A stretch of DNA of 64,000 nucleotides from Granulosicoccus sp047634635 (GTDB lineage Bacteria > Pseudomonadota > Gammaproteobacteria > Granulosicoccales > Granulosicoccaceae): positions 20,275 to 84,274 of the forward strand of contig JBLIIE010000003.1 of the NCBI GenBank assembly GCA_047634635.1. The letters run 5' to 3'. The position numbers and the translations under genes are program-made. Below, in pieces: positions 63,976 through 64,000 of the stretch. Within the stretch, counting starts at the first letter, position 1. Every line of letters begins with the position of its first letter. The notes beneath the pieces were generated by a model, which saw only the letters and a list, made by a program, of their open reading frames with translations, was not told the origin of the DNA and did no database searches.

Positions 63976-64000
63976 ATGTTTGATTTAGAAATCGCAAGTG
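63976..64000 (+). CDS. Possible start of a further gene, cut by window end
   Basis: An ATG at 63976 opens a frame of 8 codons (MFDLEIAS) to the window edge, 10 bases after the TerB-like stop on the same strand. It is too short to identify. Confidence 0.3.

Noticed and set aside
1..64000. CRISPR array, tRNA, rRNA, insertion sequence or prophage
   Set aside because: I saw no regular spaced repeats, tRNA-like T-arm with cloverleaf, rRNA segments, transposase or phage genes on reading both strands. A tRNA or small RNA could still be missed without a covariance search.

Overview
The window looks like chromosomal DNA of a free-living, probably marine, Gram-negative gammaproteobacterium of moderate G+C. 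Supporting signs are the trxA-rho block divergent from rhlB (the E. coli order), lipid A and Kdo enzymes (LpxL/HtrB-like, WaaA), TolC and RND export, two proteins with GlyGly-CTERM-type tails, an ectoine hydrolase and a DMSP demethylase-like protein. A Granulosicoccus-like (Chromatiales) origin is a guess from overall flavour, not a demonstrated assignment. Genes are dense. I saw no rRNA, tRNA, CRISPR array, insertion sequence or prophage.

Layout. 1-5 kb: 3' part of an ectoine hydrolase gene, an SDR, a large exported esterase with a GlyGly-CTERM tail, and a truncated metallo-beta-lactamase-fold remnant. 4.9-9.3 kb: RND efflux pair (adaptor and pump). 9.3-16.8 kb: YdjM-type membrane protein, exported DUF11-repeat protein with a GlyGly-CTERM tail, a GT2 glycosyltransferase, a WbsX-GT4 fusion and an SDR. 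16.8-23.4 kb: two transporters, a DUF2461 protein, an exported protein with duplicated Cys-rich repeats coupled to a HIT-like protein, a nucleoside deaminase-like protein and an exported hypothetical. 23.4-28.3 kb (minus strand): an Lrp-type regulator, an MscS channel, a DmdA-like DMSP demethylase and a FadN-type beta-oxidation protein. 28.4-30.3 kb: psuK-psuG for pseudouridine breakdown, divergent from the Lrp gene. 30.3-36 kb (minus strand): a tightly packed beta-oxidation operon (FadB-type fusion, two acyl-CoA dehydrogenases, thioesterase) resembling pimeloyl/dicarboxylate degradation. It ends in a decayed acyl-CoA ligase, with a decayed VOC gene upstream. 36.2-37.0 kb: a HAD phosphatase.

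37.1-43.6 kb (minus strand) is the most unusual part. Six closely packed genes encode a HisD-family dehydrogenase, a CbiX/SirB-like chelatase, DsrC with both C-terminal cysteines, a DsrM-like cytochrome b-type membrane subunit, a DsrK/HdrD-like Fe-S protein with a CCG domain, and a prolyl oligopeptidase. There is no dsrAB here, so this is a DsrC/DsrMK-type thiol redox module tied to an oxidative dehydrogenase. 43.8-48.6 kb: a gamma-glutamyl-polyamine type catabolic operon (two FAD oxidases, class I glutamine amidotransferase, PuuA-like ligase). 48.7-53.5 kb: a LysM protein, an SDR, and a BenE transporter / CoA-ester lyase / Bcr-CflA MFS operon. 53.5-64 kb: housekeeping genes (purD, rho, trxA, rhlB, a cold-shock protein with a hairpin leader, protein-isoaspartate methyltransferase, tolC family, lpxL-like, waaA, a TerB-like protein).

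At least three decayed genes (MBL-fold, AMP-dependent ligase, VOC) lie between intact operons, suggesting ongoing gene loss around catabolic modules. All family names come from recognising motifs in translated sequence. No database search was possible.
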